Source: Alkalihalobacillus sp. FSL W8-0930
GTDB taxonomy: Bacteria; Bacillota; Bacilli; Bacillales; Bacillaceae_D
Assembly: GCA_037965595.1 (NCBI GenBank)
Contig: CP150183.1
Span: 2,294,001-2,358,000, forward strand
Direction of reading: 5' to 3'
Length of the DNA: 64,000 bases
Notes under the pieces: model-generated
Database searches by the model: none
Told to the model about the DNA's origin: nothing
The model's input: the letters and a program-made list of their open reading frames with translations, nothing else
Made by a program: the position numbers and the translations under genes
In this document: positions 25,984-36,234 of the stretch, in pieces
Layout: the number at the start of each line of letters is the position of its first letter
Numbering within the stretch: position 1 is the first letter of the stretch

Positions 25984-26287
25984 TTAAAGTCCCCCCTATT
26001 TATCGCTTTAAGATGAAAGTAATCTTAACAATAAATTCCTAATTCCGACAAGTATTCGCATAATGATTCATCATTGTTACACACTTTAGAATTGATTTGG
26101 TGAAAAAAAGAAATAATAAGATTCGACATCACTCATAATAATTCGTCAAAAATGTTTAGCATGGACGGTTTGGTGGTAAATAACAGTCTGATTAGTCCAT
26201 TTTTGCTCATATGTTCGGTTTGTACTTATTTCACAAGTATGATAGCGTAGGGAACGTTGCACATCTTTCAAAGGGGAGAAAAAGAAT
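25984..26287. other. Divergent intergenic region deacetylase / BCCT transporter
   Basis: 304 nt, A/T-rich, with no coding sequence, riboswitch or strong promoter that I recognise. It must contain both divergent promoters. Confidence 0.5.
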
Positions 26288-27904
26288 TTGAAAAAAACAA
26301 CATCGGTATTCACAATTTCAATAATTATCGCATTAGCTTTTATTCTATGGGGGGTCGTCTTCCCGAATAACCTAGATCATGTTACTACCCTTATACAAGG
26401 CTTTTTAACAAATCAATTAGGTTGGTTTTATTTACTGGCTGCAACGGCTTTCGTTGGATTTAGTATTTATTTAATATTTAGTCCGTATGGCAGAATTAAG
26501 TTAGGAAAACCAGATGAGAAACCACAATACAGTTTCCTTACATGGTTTGCCTTTCTATTCACTGCAGGTATGGGAATAGGACTCGTTTTCTGGGGAGCTG
26601 CTGAACCTATCAGTCATTTCCACACTCCATTCAGAGCTGATCCAGATACAAATCAAGCGGCTGCTGAAGCGATTCAGTATTCAATGTTCCACTGGGGAAT
26701 TCATCCTTGGGCCATCTATTCTGTTGTTGCACTATGCCTTGCTTATTTTCAATTCCGTAAGGATGAGCCTGCCATTTTCAGTTCTACACTCAGACCGATT
26801 GCAGGAAACAGAGTAGACGGTGGATTAGGTACAACAATTAACGTGTTCGTTGTTATTGCAACCATTTTTGGAGTAGCAACTTCACTTGGGTTTGGTGCCG
26901 CACAAATATCCGGAGGGTTAGGATTTTTATTTCCTGCCATCACTAATATGAACCCAACGCTTCTAAACTTAATTGTCATTATCATTGTTACTATTTTGTT
27001 TAGTGTCTCTGCAATAAGTGGAATAGACAAAGGCATTCGTTACTTAAGTAATCTAAACGTTTACCTTGCCATTGCCCTTATGCTGTTTATACTCTTTGCA
27101 GGCTCTACTGCTTATATGATGGGCGTTTTCACACAGGGTATCGGTAACTACCTACAGAACTTTATTAACATGAGTTTTTCACTAGACATCTATGATGTAG
27201 AAAATACGTGGATTCAAGATTGGACTTTATTTTACTGGGCTTGGTGGATCTCATGGTCTCCATTTGTTGGTTCATTTATTGCTCGTGTTTCAAGAGGTCG
27301 TACGATTAGAGAATTTATTATCGGTGTAATTGCGGTTCCAGCATTGTTTGGTGCATTATGGTTCTCTGTGTTTGGCGGAGCTGCCATTCAACTTGAACGC
27401 TTAGGAAGTAATTTTGGTGATATGATTACAGCATCTGGTGAGGAAGTAGCATTGTTTGCGTTACTTGAACAGTTTCCTTTAACGATGTTCGTATCAATTG
27501 TTGCAGTTATCTTAATAGCTTCATTTTTCGTTACATCTGCAGACTCAGCTACGGTTGTGCTAGGAATGCAAACAACAAATGGTATGCTTAATCCACCAAA
27601 CGTTGTTAAATTAGTATGGGGAATCATTATCTCAGGTACAGCAGCTGTTCTTCTAACTTCTGAACAAGGATTAACCGCCTTACAGACTACAGCGATTATC
27701 GGAGCCTTCCCTTTTACCTTTATTATGATCTTAATGATTGTATCCCTTATGAAATCACTGGGAGAAGAAAAACCATTGCTTGCTCAAGATAAAGAAAGAC
27801 TGCGCCAAGAGCGTGCACGATTAAAAAGTGAGCAAAATAAGTTAAAAGAAGAGAAAGAAAAGTTTAGAAAAGCTAAAATAGATAGCTTAAAAAATAAAAA
27901 ATAA
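26288..27904 (+). CDS. BCCT-family osmolyte transporter (OpuD-like)
   Basis: 538 residues with 12 predicted membrane segments. BCCT signatures GMGIGLVFWGAAEPI and the tryptophan-rich WAWWISWSPFVGSFIARVS, plus FVTSADSATVV. Sodium- or proton-driven uptake of glycine betaine, choline or carnitine; the closest functional model is B. subtilis OpuD, but specificity cannot be fixed. A C-terminal charged coiled coil (about residues 500-538) may serve osmosensing, as in BetP. TTG start after AAAGGGGAG. Confidence 0.9.
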   Translation: MKKTTSVFTISIIIALAFILWGVVFPNNLDHVTTLIQGFLTNQLGWFYLLAATAFVGFSIYLIFSPYGRIKLGKPDEKPQYSFLTWFAFLFTAGMGIGLVFWGAAEPISHFHTPFRADPDTNQAAAEAIQYSMFHWGIHPWAIYSVVALCLAYFQFRKDEPAIFSSTLRPIAGNRVDGGLGTTINVFVVIATIFGVATSLGFGAAQISGGLGFLFPAITNMNPTLLNLIVIIIVTILFSVSAISGIDKGIRYLSNLNVYLAIALMLFILFAGSTAYMMGVFTQGIGNYLQNFINMSFSLDIYDVENTWIQDWTLFYWAWWISWSPFVGSFIARVSRGRTIREFIIGVIAVPALFGALWFSVFGGAAIQLERLGSNFGDMITASGEEVALFALLEQFPLTMFVSIVAVILIASFFVTSADSATVVLGMQTTNGMLNPPNVVKLVWGIIISGTAAVLLTSEQGLTALQTTAIIGAFPFTFIMILMIVSLMKSLGEEKPLLAQDKERLRQERARLKSEQNKLKEEKEKFRKAKIDSLKNKK

Positions 27905-27910
27905 ATAAAG

Positions 27911-27942
27911 AAAGCCGAGAATTCACTGAAATTCTCGGCTTT
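27911..27942 (+). terminator. Terminator of BCCT gene
   Basis: Stem AAAGCCGAGAAT/ATTCTCGGCTTT followed by T6. Confidence 0.92.
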
Positions 27943-28049
27943 TTTCTTACTATCTATTTCTATTTCATTACAATTATGTTACCTCCCCTCTTATCTCTAG
28001 AAAACATGATAAACTTAAAAAAAGTGATGGATCGGAAGGGCGTGAGTGT

Positions 28050-28457
28050 GTGAATAAATGGCTATATTTAATTTGTACGGTTGCACTATTATTTTTGACA
28101 AGCTGTGTTGCTGCGTCAACCTCTGCCGTCAACCCTATTGAAGAAGCTGATGAAGACACTCCGGTAGCCGTGTTATTCTCCGATGCTGATAATCCCGAGA
28201 AAGAACAAGAAACGATTTATTATGATGCTCTCATTGAACTCTCTAGTAGTCACCCTGATGAAATGCCTCCACTTGTAATCGTAGACTCTTCGGAACAAGA
28301 AAAAATCCAATACTTTGAAGTTGAACAATTTCCAACTATATTATGTTTAGATGGGGACGATGTTTCTCTTAGGATAGAAGGTATGAATAAAAAGGAAGAG
28401 ATCCTCTCTCTTCTATCAAATCTTCTCGAATTAAACTTAAAACTTGGACAAGTATAG
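28050..28457 (+). CDS. Small lipoprotein with thioredoxin-like C-terminal part
   Basis: 135 residues. Lipobox LTSCV; the remainder (VAVLFSDAD; VEQFPTILCLDGDDV) resembles the beta-alpha-beta pattern of thioredoxin folds, with a cis-proline-like FPT, but there is no CxxC pair. Probably a non-catalytic extracytoplasmic protein; function unknown. GTG start after GAAGGG. Confidence 0.75.
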   Translation: MNKWLYLICTVALLFLTSCVAASTSAVNPIEEADEDTPVAVLFSDADNPEKEQETIYYDALIELSSSHPDEMPPLVIVDSSEQEKIQYFEVEQFPTILCLDGDDVSLRIEGMNKKEEILSLLSNLLELNLKLGQV

Positions 28458-28487
28458 GTGTTTTACTACCCTTCCACATATTGTTAT

Positions 28488-28514
28488 AAACCAGGCCTCC
28501 TAGAGACCTGGTTT
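28488..28514 (+). terminator. Terminator of small lipoprotein gene
   Basis: Stem AAACCAGG/CCTGGTTT with an inner CTC/GAG pair, then a T-rich tail. Confidence 0.8.
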
Positions 28515-28661
28515 TAATTTTGCTTATATTAGAATTCATAACACTCGTCTAATGGCGCACGTGCGGCTATATGAGCTCCCAACTCAATCTGAAACTATTT
28601 ATCTTTGCATTACGCTAAAACGCGGAGAACCCACTTCAGTGGCGATTTAAGAGACAATAAA

Positions 28662-28689
28662 AAAAGCCTCCCAAATATGGGAGGCTTTT
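28662..28689 (-). terminator. Terminator of the pdh operon
   Basis: 12-bp stem AAAAGCCTCCCA/TGGGAGGCTTTT just past pdhD, T-run on the minus strand. Confidence 0.92.
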
Positions 28690-28693
28690 CTAC

Positions 28694-30100
28694 TTACATG
28701 ATATGAATTGGAGAACCTAGAGCAACTTCTGCTGCTTCCATTGTAATTTCACCAAGTGTTGGATGCGCATGAATGGTAAGAGCGATATCTTCCGCTGTCA
28801 TACCCGTTTCAATTGCAAGACCTAGCTCAGCAATTACGTCAGATGCATTTACACCAGCAACCTGAGCTCCAATTAGAAGGCCATCTTCTTTACGAGTGAT
28901 CAGCTTCATGAAGCCTTCAGTGTCGTTAAGAGAAAGAGCACGTCCGTTTGCAGCATAAGGGAACTTCGAAGCTTTCACATCGTAACCAGCTTCTTTAGCT
29001 TCAGCTTCCGTATAACCAACTGTAGCTAGCTCTGGATCAGAGAAGCATACGGCTGGAATGCCTAGATAGTCAATTTCAGACTTTTCACCAGCAATAACTT
29101 CTGCTGCCACTTTACCTTCATAAGAAGCTTTGTGCGCAAGAGCTGGTCCTTCAACGATGTCACCAATTGCGTAGATGTTTTTAACGCTTGTACGAGTTTG
29201 CTTATCAATTTTGATTAGACCACGATCAGTCATTTCAATACCAATTGCTTCAAGTCCAAGCTCATCTGTGTTTGGCTTACGTCCAACTGTTACTAGTAGG
29301 TAATCAGCTTCAATCGCTTGCTCTTCCCCACCAACTTCAGCTTTAACTGTTACGCCATCAGCAGACTCATCTACACCAAGTGCTTTCGCATCAGTGTGAA
29401 TCGTTACATTGTTCTTTTTCAAGCGTTTCTCAACAAGCTTGGCCATTTGTTTTTCAAATCCAGGAAGAATTTGTTTCGCCCCTTCAATGATTGTTACTTC
29501 AGCACCAAGGTTAGAGTAAGCACCTGCAAGCTCAACTCCAATGTATCCTCCACCAATTACAACAAGCTTCTTAGGTACTTCTTTAAGAGCTAGTGCACCA
29601 GTAGAACTGATTACACGATCAGTAAACTTAAACGCTGGAAGCTCGATTGGGCTAGAACCTGTAGCGATAATGCAGTTTTTGAATTTGTACGTAGTCGCAC
29701 TGTTTTCATCTGCAACTTTTACTGTATCTTCAGAAGAGAAGTAAGCTTCTCCTTGAACGTAATCAATTTTGTTTCCTTTGAAAAGTCCTTGAACTCCACC
29801 TGTTAATTTCTTAACAACAGATGCTTTCCATTCTTGTACTTTATCGAAGTTCACTGAAACATTTTCAGCAACAATACCGATATCATCAGAATGCTTAGCA
29901 GTGTGAAGCTTGTGACCAGCAGAGATAAGTGCTTTAGATGGGATACACCCAACGTTTAAGCAAACTCCTCCGATTGTCGCTTTTTCAACTACTGTTACTT
30001 TTTGTCCTAACTGCGCTGCACGAATTGCTGCAACGTATCCCCCTGGACCTGAACCAATGACTAGTGTGTCTACTTCGTTAGCGAAATCTCCTACAACCAT
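28694..30100 (-). CDS. pdhD: Dihydrolipoyl dehydrogenase E3 (PdhD)
   Basis: 468 residues. FAD motif [12 protein letters not shown], redox disulfide in [18 protein letters not shown] motif [13 protein letters not shown] and C-terminal catalytic HAHPTLGE. Reoxidises dihydrolipoamide for pyruvate and other 2-oxoacid dehydrogenases. ATG with GGAGGG located within the pdhC 3' end; four nucleotides separate the genes. Confidence 0.97.
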   Translation of the reverse strand: MVVGDFANEVDTLVIGSGPGGYVAAIRAAQLGQKVTVVEKATIGGVCLNVGCIPSKALISAGHKLHTAKHSDDIGIVAENVSVNFDKVQEWKASVVKKLTGGVQGLFKGNKIDYVQGEAYFSSEDTVKVADENSATTYKFKNCIIATGSSPIELPAFKFTDRVISSTGALALKEVPKKLVVIGGGYIGVELAGAYSNLGAEVTIIEGAKQILPGFEKQMAKLVEKRLKKNNVTIHTDAKALGVDESADGVTVKAEVGGEEQAIEADYLLVTVGRKPNTDELGLEAIGIEMTDRGLIKIDKQTRTSVKNIYAIGDIVEGPALAHKASYEGKVAAEVIAGEKSEIDYLGIPAVCFSDPELATVGYTEAEAKEAGYDVKASKFPYAANGRALSLNDTEGFMKLITRKEDGLLIGAQVAGVNASDVIAELGLAIETGMTAEDIALTIHAHPTLGEITMEAAEVALGSPIHIM

Positions 30101-30104
30101 TTGT

Positions 30105-31385
30105 TTAACCCTCCATTAAAAGTAATTGCGGATCGTTTAACAAGCGTTTAACGTGATTAACTGCGTTTTGAGCTGTTACTCCATCAATTAGACGGTGGTC
30201 ATAACTGAATGAAAGTGCAAGCATTGTTGCAACAACGATTTCCCCATTTTTCACTACAGCTTTGTCTTCAATACGACCGATACCAAGGATTGCAACTTCA
30301 GGGTGGTTAATAACTGGAGTGAACCATTGACCACGAGCTGAACCAAGGTTAGAGATCGTAATAGATCCGCCTTTCATTTCAGCGCCAGAAAGCTTACCAT
30401 CACGAGCTTTTACAGCTAGATCATTAATATCATCAGCTAGCTCATAGATAGACTTACGATCAGCATTTTTCACAACTGGTACTACAAGACCTTGCTCTGT
30501 ATCTGCAGCAATACCGATGTTGAAGTATTTTTTGTATACAATTTCTTGTGCTTCATCATCAATTGAAGCGTTAAGAGCTGGATACTTTTTGATTGCAGAT
30601 GTTAATGCTTTAACAACATAAGGAAGGTACGTTAGCTTTGTTCCTTGCTCAGCTGCTTGTTCTTTGTACTGCTTACGGTGCGCAACAAGATTCGTTACTT
30701 CAATCTCGTCTAAGTGCGTTACGTGTGGAGCAGTGTGTTTAGAGTTAACCATTGCTTTTGCAATTGCTTTACGGATTCCTTTAAGTGGAACACGCTCTTC
30801 AAGCTCTTCAGAAGAAGCAGCCGGAGCAGATGTAGATGCAGAAGAAGTCGTTTTCTCTTCTTTTGCTTCTGTTTCAGATGCTTGTGCAGCTGGCTGATCT
30901 CCAGATAGATACGCATCGATGTCTTCTTTAACTACTCGTCCGTTTTTACCAGAACCACTAACTGCTTGGATCTTAACGTCTTTTTCACGAGCATACTTAC
31001 GTACAGAAGGCATAGCAATAACACGACTATCGTCGCTCGCGTCTTCAGATTGAGCTTCTTTAGAAGTTGCTTCAGACTTTTCTTCCTTCGCTTCTTCTTT
31101 TGGAGCTTCCTCTTTTGCTTCTTCTTTAGCAGGCTCAGCGTCACCAGAACCGTCATCAATTGTGAGGATAACGTCTCCTACAACACTAACTGTTCCTTCT
31201 TCAACCTTAACTTCGATAATCTTACCGTCAACTGGAGATGGAAGTTCAACAACTGATTTGTCGTTTTGTACTTCTAGAAGGATATCATCCTCTTTTACTT
31301 CGTCTCCTGCTTTAACAAACCACTTTACGATTTCACCTTCGTGGATACCTTCTCCCACTTCAGGAAGTTTATATTCATATGCCAA
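30105..31385 (-). CDS. pdhC: Dihydrolipoamide acetyltransferase E2 (PdhC)
   Basis: 426 residues. One N-terminal lipoyl domain (lysine in [11 protein letters not shown]), an Ala/Glu/Lys linker rich in EEAKEE repeats, the peripheral subunit-binding domain ([13 protein letters not shown]), a second linker, and the catalytic domain ending in DHRLIDG. Core of the pyruvate dehydrogenase complex. TTG start (AGGAGG, 9-nt spacing). A 150-nt gap separates it from pdhB, with a possible internal promoter. Confidence 0.97.
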   Translation of the reverse strand: MAYEYKLPEVGEGIHEGEIVKWFVKAGDEVKEDDILLEVQNDKSVVELPSPVDGKIIEVKVEEGTVSVVGDVILTIDDGSGDAEPAKEEAKEEAPKEEAKEEKSEATSKEAQSEDASDDSRVIAMPSVRKYAREKDVKIQAVSGSGKNGRVVKEDIDAYLSGDQPAAQASETEAKEEKTTSSASTSAPAASSEELEERVPLKGIRKAIAKAMVNSKHTAPHVTHLDEIEVTNLVAHRKQYKEQAAEQGTKLTYLPYVVKALTSAIKKYPALNASIDDEAQEIVYKKYFNIGIAADTEQGLVVPVVKNADRKSIYELADDINDLAVKARDGKLSGAEMKGGSITISNLGSARGQWFTPVINHPEVAILGIGRIEDKAVVKNGEIVVATMLALSFSYDHRLIDGVTAQNAVNHVKRLLNDPQLLLMEG

Positions 31386-31393
31386 GCTTAAGC

Positions 31394-31535
31394 GCCTCCT
31401 TCATTATACCTTGATTTCACCTTGCTTAAAAGGAAAGAACGACACCTTGTGACAGTTTCGGACATGATTTGAACACACCTAAGCCTAGCCACACGGTTTC
31501 GTTTCCTTTTTTGTTTAGAGCTTTAGCTCTTTATA
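31394..31535 (-). promoter_or_regulatory. pdhB-pdhC intercistronic region with possible internal promoter
   Basis: About 150 nt inside an otherwise tight operon. On the minus strand a TATAAT lies just upstream of the pdhC ribosome binding site (complement of 31404-31409) with a weak TTTTAA 17 nt before it, and AAAAGGAAA/TTTCCTTTT could close a long hairpin over 31418-31511. An E2/E3-only transcript is a possible consequence. Confidence 0.35.
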
Positions 31536-32513
31536 TTAGAAGTTAATAACTTCTTTTGCTTTTTCAACGATATCTTTGTGGTTTGGTAACCAAAGATCCT
31601 CAGCTGTAGCAAATGCGTACACTGTATCAGGTGCTGTTACACGTAGAACCGGCGCTTCTAATGAAAGAATTGCACGTTCTGTAATTTCTGAAACAACATT
31701 TGCAGCAATACCTGCTTGCTTTTGTGCTTCTTGAACAACAATTGCACGGTTTGTTTTCTCAACAGATGCGATAACTGTTTCAACATCAAACGGGCTAATT
31801 GTCATTAAGTCGATAACCTCTGCTTCAATTCCCTCTTCAGCAAGCTCTTCAGCTGCTTTAAGTGAAGCTTGTACCATAGCACCGTAAGCAACGATTGTAA
31901 TGTCTTTACCTTCGCGCTTAATGTCTGCTTTTCCAAGCTCGATTGTGTACTCTTCCTCAGGAACCTCTTGACGGAATGAGCGATAAAGCTTCATGTGCTC
32001 AAGGAACACAACTGGATCATTATCACGGATCGCAGAGATGATTAATCCTTTAGCATCGTATGGATTAGAAGGAATAACCACTTTAAGACCAGGCGTTTGA
32101 GCCATTAGGCCTTCAAGCGAATCAGCATGCATTTCAGGTGTTTTTACTCCACCACCAAATGGTGAACGGATTGTAATCGGCATTGTTTGCTTTCCACCTG
32201 AACGGTAACGCCAGCGAGACATTTGACCAGCAACTGAATCAAATACTTCGAACACAAATCCGAAGAATTGGATTTCCATAACTGGACGGTGATCTGTTAG
32301 CGCAAGACCGATTGCTAAACCACCAATACCAGACTCAGCAAGTGGTGTATCAAATACACGATCCTCACCAAATTCTTTTTGAAGATTTTCAGTTACACGG
32401 AAAACTCCACCGTTGTTACCTACGTCTTCACCAAAAATAAGTACATCTTCATTTGTTTTAAGCTCATTACGAAGACCATCCGTAATTGCTTGAGCCATTG
32501 TCCAATTACCCAT
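31536..32513 (-). CDS. pdhB: Pyruvate dehydrogenase E1 beta (PdhB)
   Basis: 325 residues. [13 protein letters not shown] start, [27 protein letters not shown] and the transketolase C-terminal domain. Pairs with PdhA to decarboxylate pyruvate using thiamine diphosphate. Very close to B. subtilis PdhB along its length. Three nucleotides after the pdhA stop. Confidence 0.97.
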   Translation of the reverse strand: MGNWTMAQAITDGLRNELKTNEDVLIFGEDVGNNGGVFRVTENLQKEFGEDRVFDTPLAESGIGGLAIGLALTDHRPVMEIQFFGFVFEVFDSVAGQMSRWRYRSGGKQTMPITIRSPFGGGVKTPEMHADSLEGLMAQTPGLKVVIPSNPYDAKGLIISAIRDNDPVVFLEHMKLYRSFRQEVPEEEYTIELGKADIKREGKDITIVAYGAMVQASLKAAEELAEEGIEAEVIDLMTISPFDVETVIASVEKTNRAIVVQEAQKQAGIAANVVSEITERAILSLEAPVLRVTAPDTVYAFATAEDLWLPNHKDIVEKAKEVINF

Positions 32514-32516
32514 GAC

Positions 32517-33620
<1,104 letters not shown>

Positions 33621-33859
33621 TCATATTCAACGTTCGCGACCGTCTACCTTTATTGTTGTGCAAGAACATACAAAGTTCATTCAGTTAGGATACCCAATGT
33701 CTAGCTATCCATAACCTTAAACATTCATATTGAAACGTATTTGTATCAAATGTTGCACGATTGAAATTAAGACAATTGCGAGCTAAGAACAACAAAAACT
33801 TAGAGTATAACTGTATTAGTTATAGATAAATAATACTGATACACTCTGTTACTTCATCT

Positions 33860-33889
33860 AGTCTACATTACCAGTGTTAATTCAGTCAA
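33860..33889 (-). promoter_or_regulatory. Candidate sigma-A promoter for pdhABCD
   Basis: Minus strand TTGACT, 18-nt spacer, TAGACT. Distance to the pdhA start about 250 nt. Confidence 0.35.
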
Positions 33890-33942
33890 TTCTTTTGTTT
33901 TAATCAGAATGATGACGCTTGTCTCTTAACTCAAAAACTGTT

Positions 33943-33978
33943 AAAAAGATGCATCTGTGTTATACAGCACATCTTTTT
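33943..33978 (-). terminator. Terminator of ykyA
   Basis: Stem AAAAAGATG/CATCTTTTT with inner CTG/CAG pairs; T-run on the minus strand. Confidence 0.82.
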
Positions 33979-34005
33979 ATACTGGTACAGTTTTGGTGTA
34001 TTGTA

Positions 34006-34656
34006 TTAGTCGAACGTTACATTTAAATCAGCAGACTCATAAAATGCTCGTTTTGCTTGGTTGTATGTATCTGTTTGTTGATTAAATTGGTCTGTTGCTT
34101 CTTTCAGTTCATCATACTTACTGTTTACTTGGTCAATATGATCCTCAAGCTCTTCAACATTTAAATCCTCTTGTGCAAGTAGTTCATATAGGGTTTGGTC
34201 AAGGTCAAGTGACTCCGCATATAAATCGTGTAACGATTGATAACTTTCATACCGTTGTTCAATTGCTTCCTGAACTTCTTCGGCATGAGCTTTTGCCTCT
34301 TCGTTTTCAATGCTTTCAATTTCAGGTTCCGCTTTTGCTGCTTCTTCGTATCCTGCTTCAATTCCGTTTTTCTCTTCAGCTAAGAAGTCTCTTCTTTGAT
34401 CAACAGATGCGATCAGCTGGTCTGTTAATGAGACAATTTCATCGTACTCGTCCATTCCTAGCTCAATAACCTCTTCATACCATTGTTGTTCCTGCTCTTC
34501 TGCCTCTTGTAGTGATGATTGGTTTTCTGTATAAGCAGATTCTTCTTCGACCCCGGCTTCTAGATGATCATACACTGTTTTTTCTGGGTTAGAGTTACAA
34601 GCAGCAAGCATCGCCCCTAATGAAATCACAGAGAAAAGTCCCACAAATTTCTTCAT
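34006..34656 (-). CDS. ykyA: YkyA-like cell-wall binding lipoprotein
   Basis: 216 residues from ATG 34656 (GAGGAGG, 8-nt spacing). Lipobox MLAACNS, then a long Glu-rich helical region that should form coiled coils (about residues 45-205). Family PF10368, described as putative cell-wall binding lipoproteins. Located upstream of pdhA in the same direction, as in B. subtilis, with its own terminator. Confidence 0.88.
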   Translation of the reverse strand: MKKFVGLFSVISLGAMLAACNSNPEKTVYDHLEAGVEEESAYTENQSSLQEAEEQEQQWYEEVIELGMDEYDEIVSLTDQLIASVDQRRDFLAEEKNGIEAGYEEAAKAEPEIESIENEEAKAHAEEVQEAIEQRYESYQSLHDLYAESLDLDQTLYELLAQEDLNVEELEDHIDQVNSKYDELKEATDQFNQQTDTYNQAKRAFYESADLNVTFD

Positions 34657-34827
34657 ACTGTTATGCCTCCTCATTCAACATCTTTTAAAGTGTGACACAC
34701 TTCGAGAAAGTCCGTCAATTAAAATAAGAGCAAAGAATATGGGCATTTGTCTATCCACATTTTTAGTCTGTGCATATGGTATGAGTGAATCGTCTGTTAG
34801 GCGATATAACAAAGGAGGGTTTTACAA

Positions 34828-35007
34828 ATGGGATACGGATATGGTGGACATTGTCATGAGTGTTATGATCCTTGTGGATACGGATATGGTGGACCAGTAG
34901 GCGGATACGGTCATGAAAAAGGTGGAAACGGTTTTGCTTTAATCGTTGTTTTATTTATCCTTTTAATTATTGTTGGAGCTTGCGGGCTTGGTGGAGGCTA
35001 CAAATAA
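34828..35007 (+). CDS. YjcZ-family sporulation-type small protein
   Basis: 59 residues: a Gly/Tyr-rich N-terminal part ([20 protein letters not shown]) with cysteines and histidines, then a single membrane segment [16 protein letters not shown] and GLGGGYK. YjcZ-family peptides (including SscA-type) occur in spores. AAAGGAGGG, 8-nt spacing. A CATATGGT upstream fits a late-sporulation -10 box, weakly. Confidence 0.85.
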   Translation: MGYGYGGHCHECYDPCGYGYGGPVGGYGHEKGGNGFALIVVLFILLIIVGACGLGGGYK

Positions 35008-35018
35008 GTTAGTGTCAC

Positions 35019-35041
35019 AATAAGGGGGTCTCCCCCTTATT
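35019..35041 (+). terminator. Terminator of YjcZ-like gene
   Basis: Perfect 10-bp stem AATAAGGGGG/CCCCCTTATT, 3-nt loop; only a weak T-tail. Confidence 0.75.
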
Positions 35042-35121
35042 ACATAGATATTTTTCTTTAATCCTTGCTATTTGCCCCACTTCTTTTTAAAGTATAGCTA
35101 GAGATTAAAGGAGTGAATGAC

Positions 35122-35664
35122 ATGTTAACCATGAAAGACATCGTGCGTGAAGGAGATCCAGTCTTAAGAAAAGTAGCTGAGCCTGTTGCCCTCCCCCCTT
35201 CTAAAGAGGATATTGATACATTAAATGAAATGCTTGATTACTTAGTAAATAGTCAGGATCCTGAAGTGGCTGAGAAATACGATCTTCGTCCCGGTATTGG
35301 GATTGCCGCTCCACAGATTGGCGTTTCAAAACGAATGTTTGCCCTTCATTTAATAGATGAATGGGATAACGAATATAGTCTTGGACTTATTAACCCACGT
35401 ATTATTAGTCATTCTGTTGAAGAGACGCACCTAGAAAATGGCGAAGGTTGTTTATCTGTTGACCGTCCCATCGATGGATTAGTACCCCGTTATGCTAGAA
35501 TTACAGTTAAAGCAACATCAATAGAAGGCGAAGAAATCAAAATGCGATTAAAAGGCATTGCTGCCATTGCCTTTCAACACGAGTTGGACCATTTAAATGG
35601 CATTATGTTTTATGACCGGATTGAAGGATATGAAGATTCGTTAAAAGTAGATGTAACAAAATAA
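35122..35664 (+). CDS. def: Peptide deformylase (DefB/YkrB type)
   Basis: 180 residues. The three deformylase motifs are present: GIGIAAPQIG, EGCLSV and QHELDH (metal cysteine and two histidines). Removes the formyl group from nascent proteins. Type II, longer than the E. coli enzyme, with the NSQDPEVAEKYDLRPG insertion typical of Gram-positives. ATG at 35122 preferred over GTG 35113, which lies in AAAGGAGTG. Confidence 0.96.
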   Translation: MLTMKDIVREGDPVLRKVAEPVALPPSKEDIDTLNEMLDYLVNSQDPEVAEKYDLRPGIGIAAPQIGVSKRMFALHLIDEWDNEYSLGLINPRIISHSVEETHLENGEGCLSVDRPIDGLVPRYARITVKATSIEGEEIKMRLKGIAAIAFQHELDHLNGIMFYDRIEGYEDSLKVDVTK

Positions 35665-35669
35665 AGTGT

Positions 35670-35697
35670 AAAAGACGAGGCGATGGCCTCGTCTTTT
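35670..35697 (+). terminator. Terminator of def
   Basis: Stem AAAAGACGAGGC/GCCTCGTCTTTT, 4-nt loop, T7 tail. Confidence 0.93.
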
Positions 35698-35801
35698 TTA
35701 TTTTCATTAAGAAAAAATTACCTGCAAGATTTAGTCGGAAGCCTCGCATACTAACAACAAAATCTTTTATTCGTGTATGAACTTGGAAAGGAGCCTAAAC
35801 C

Positions 35802-35879
35802 ATGTTACGTAAATTAAAACAAAAACTCATTAAAAGCTGTAAAAACTTATTACCTAAAAGTCGACTTCTTGAGGTTTAA
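35802..35879 (+). CDS. Candidate 25-residue basic peptide
   Basis: ATG preceded by GGAAAGGAG at 7-nt spacing, followed by 24 sense codons and TAA. The product is strongly basic in its first half (MLRKLKQKLIKSCKN) and would form an amphipathic helix. It lies alone between the def terminator and the rpoY promoter. No family recognised; small basic regulatory peptides such as the Fbp group are a loose comparison. The ribosome binding site is the main evidence. Confidence 0.45.
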   Translation: MLRKLKQKLIKSCKNLLPKSRLLEV

Positions 35880-35957
35880 ATGCCTGTTTTACTGAGAAAA
35901 CTGGGGAGCATCGAGAAAACGAATAGGAATTTTATTTCGCTTTCTAGAAAAGAATCA

Positions 35958-35986
35958 ATGAAATAAACAGGGCATTGCTTTATAAT
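35958..35986 (+). promoter_or_regulatory. Sigma-A promoter of rpoY-rnjA
   Basis: ATGAAA (35958), 17-nt spacer, TATAAT (35981). Transcription start would be about 26 nt before the rpoY ATG. Confidence 0.5.
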
Positions 35987-36018
35987 GGGTGTTAAACAAT
36001 GTCTAAGGAGAGGTAAGT

Positions 36019-36231
36019 ATGAGTATATTTAAAGTATTTTTTCAAGAGTCACCATCGGAGGTCCCTGTTCGTGAGTGGACGCAAACGGTTTATGTAGAGG
36101 GCGAGTCCGAAGCAGATGTTCGCAAAAAACTAATTGATCGCAAGTATAATATTGAATTTGTCACAAAACTCTCTGGAGCTCATCTTGAGTATGAGCAAGC
36201 AAATGAAGATTTTAAAACGGAGAACGTGTAA
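36019..36231 (+). CDS. rpoY: RNA polymerase epsilon subunit (RpoY/YkzG)
   Basis: 70 residues of the DUF1447 family: [20 protein letters not shown] followed by [18 protein letters not shown]. Small RNA polymerase subunit of Firmicutes. Only 3 nt separate it from rnjA, the conserved arrangement. Confidence 0.95.
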   Translation: MSIFKVFFQESPSEVPVREWTQTVYVEGESEADVRKKLIDRKYNIEFVTKLSGAHLEYEQANEDFKTENV

Positions 36232-36234
36232 TTA

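Noticed and set aside
28515-28660. Possible structured RNA between the lipoprotein and pdhD
   Set aside because: Only short stems are seen and no known riboswitch core is recognisable.
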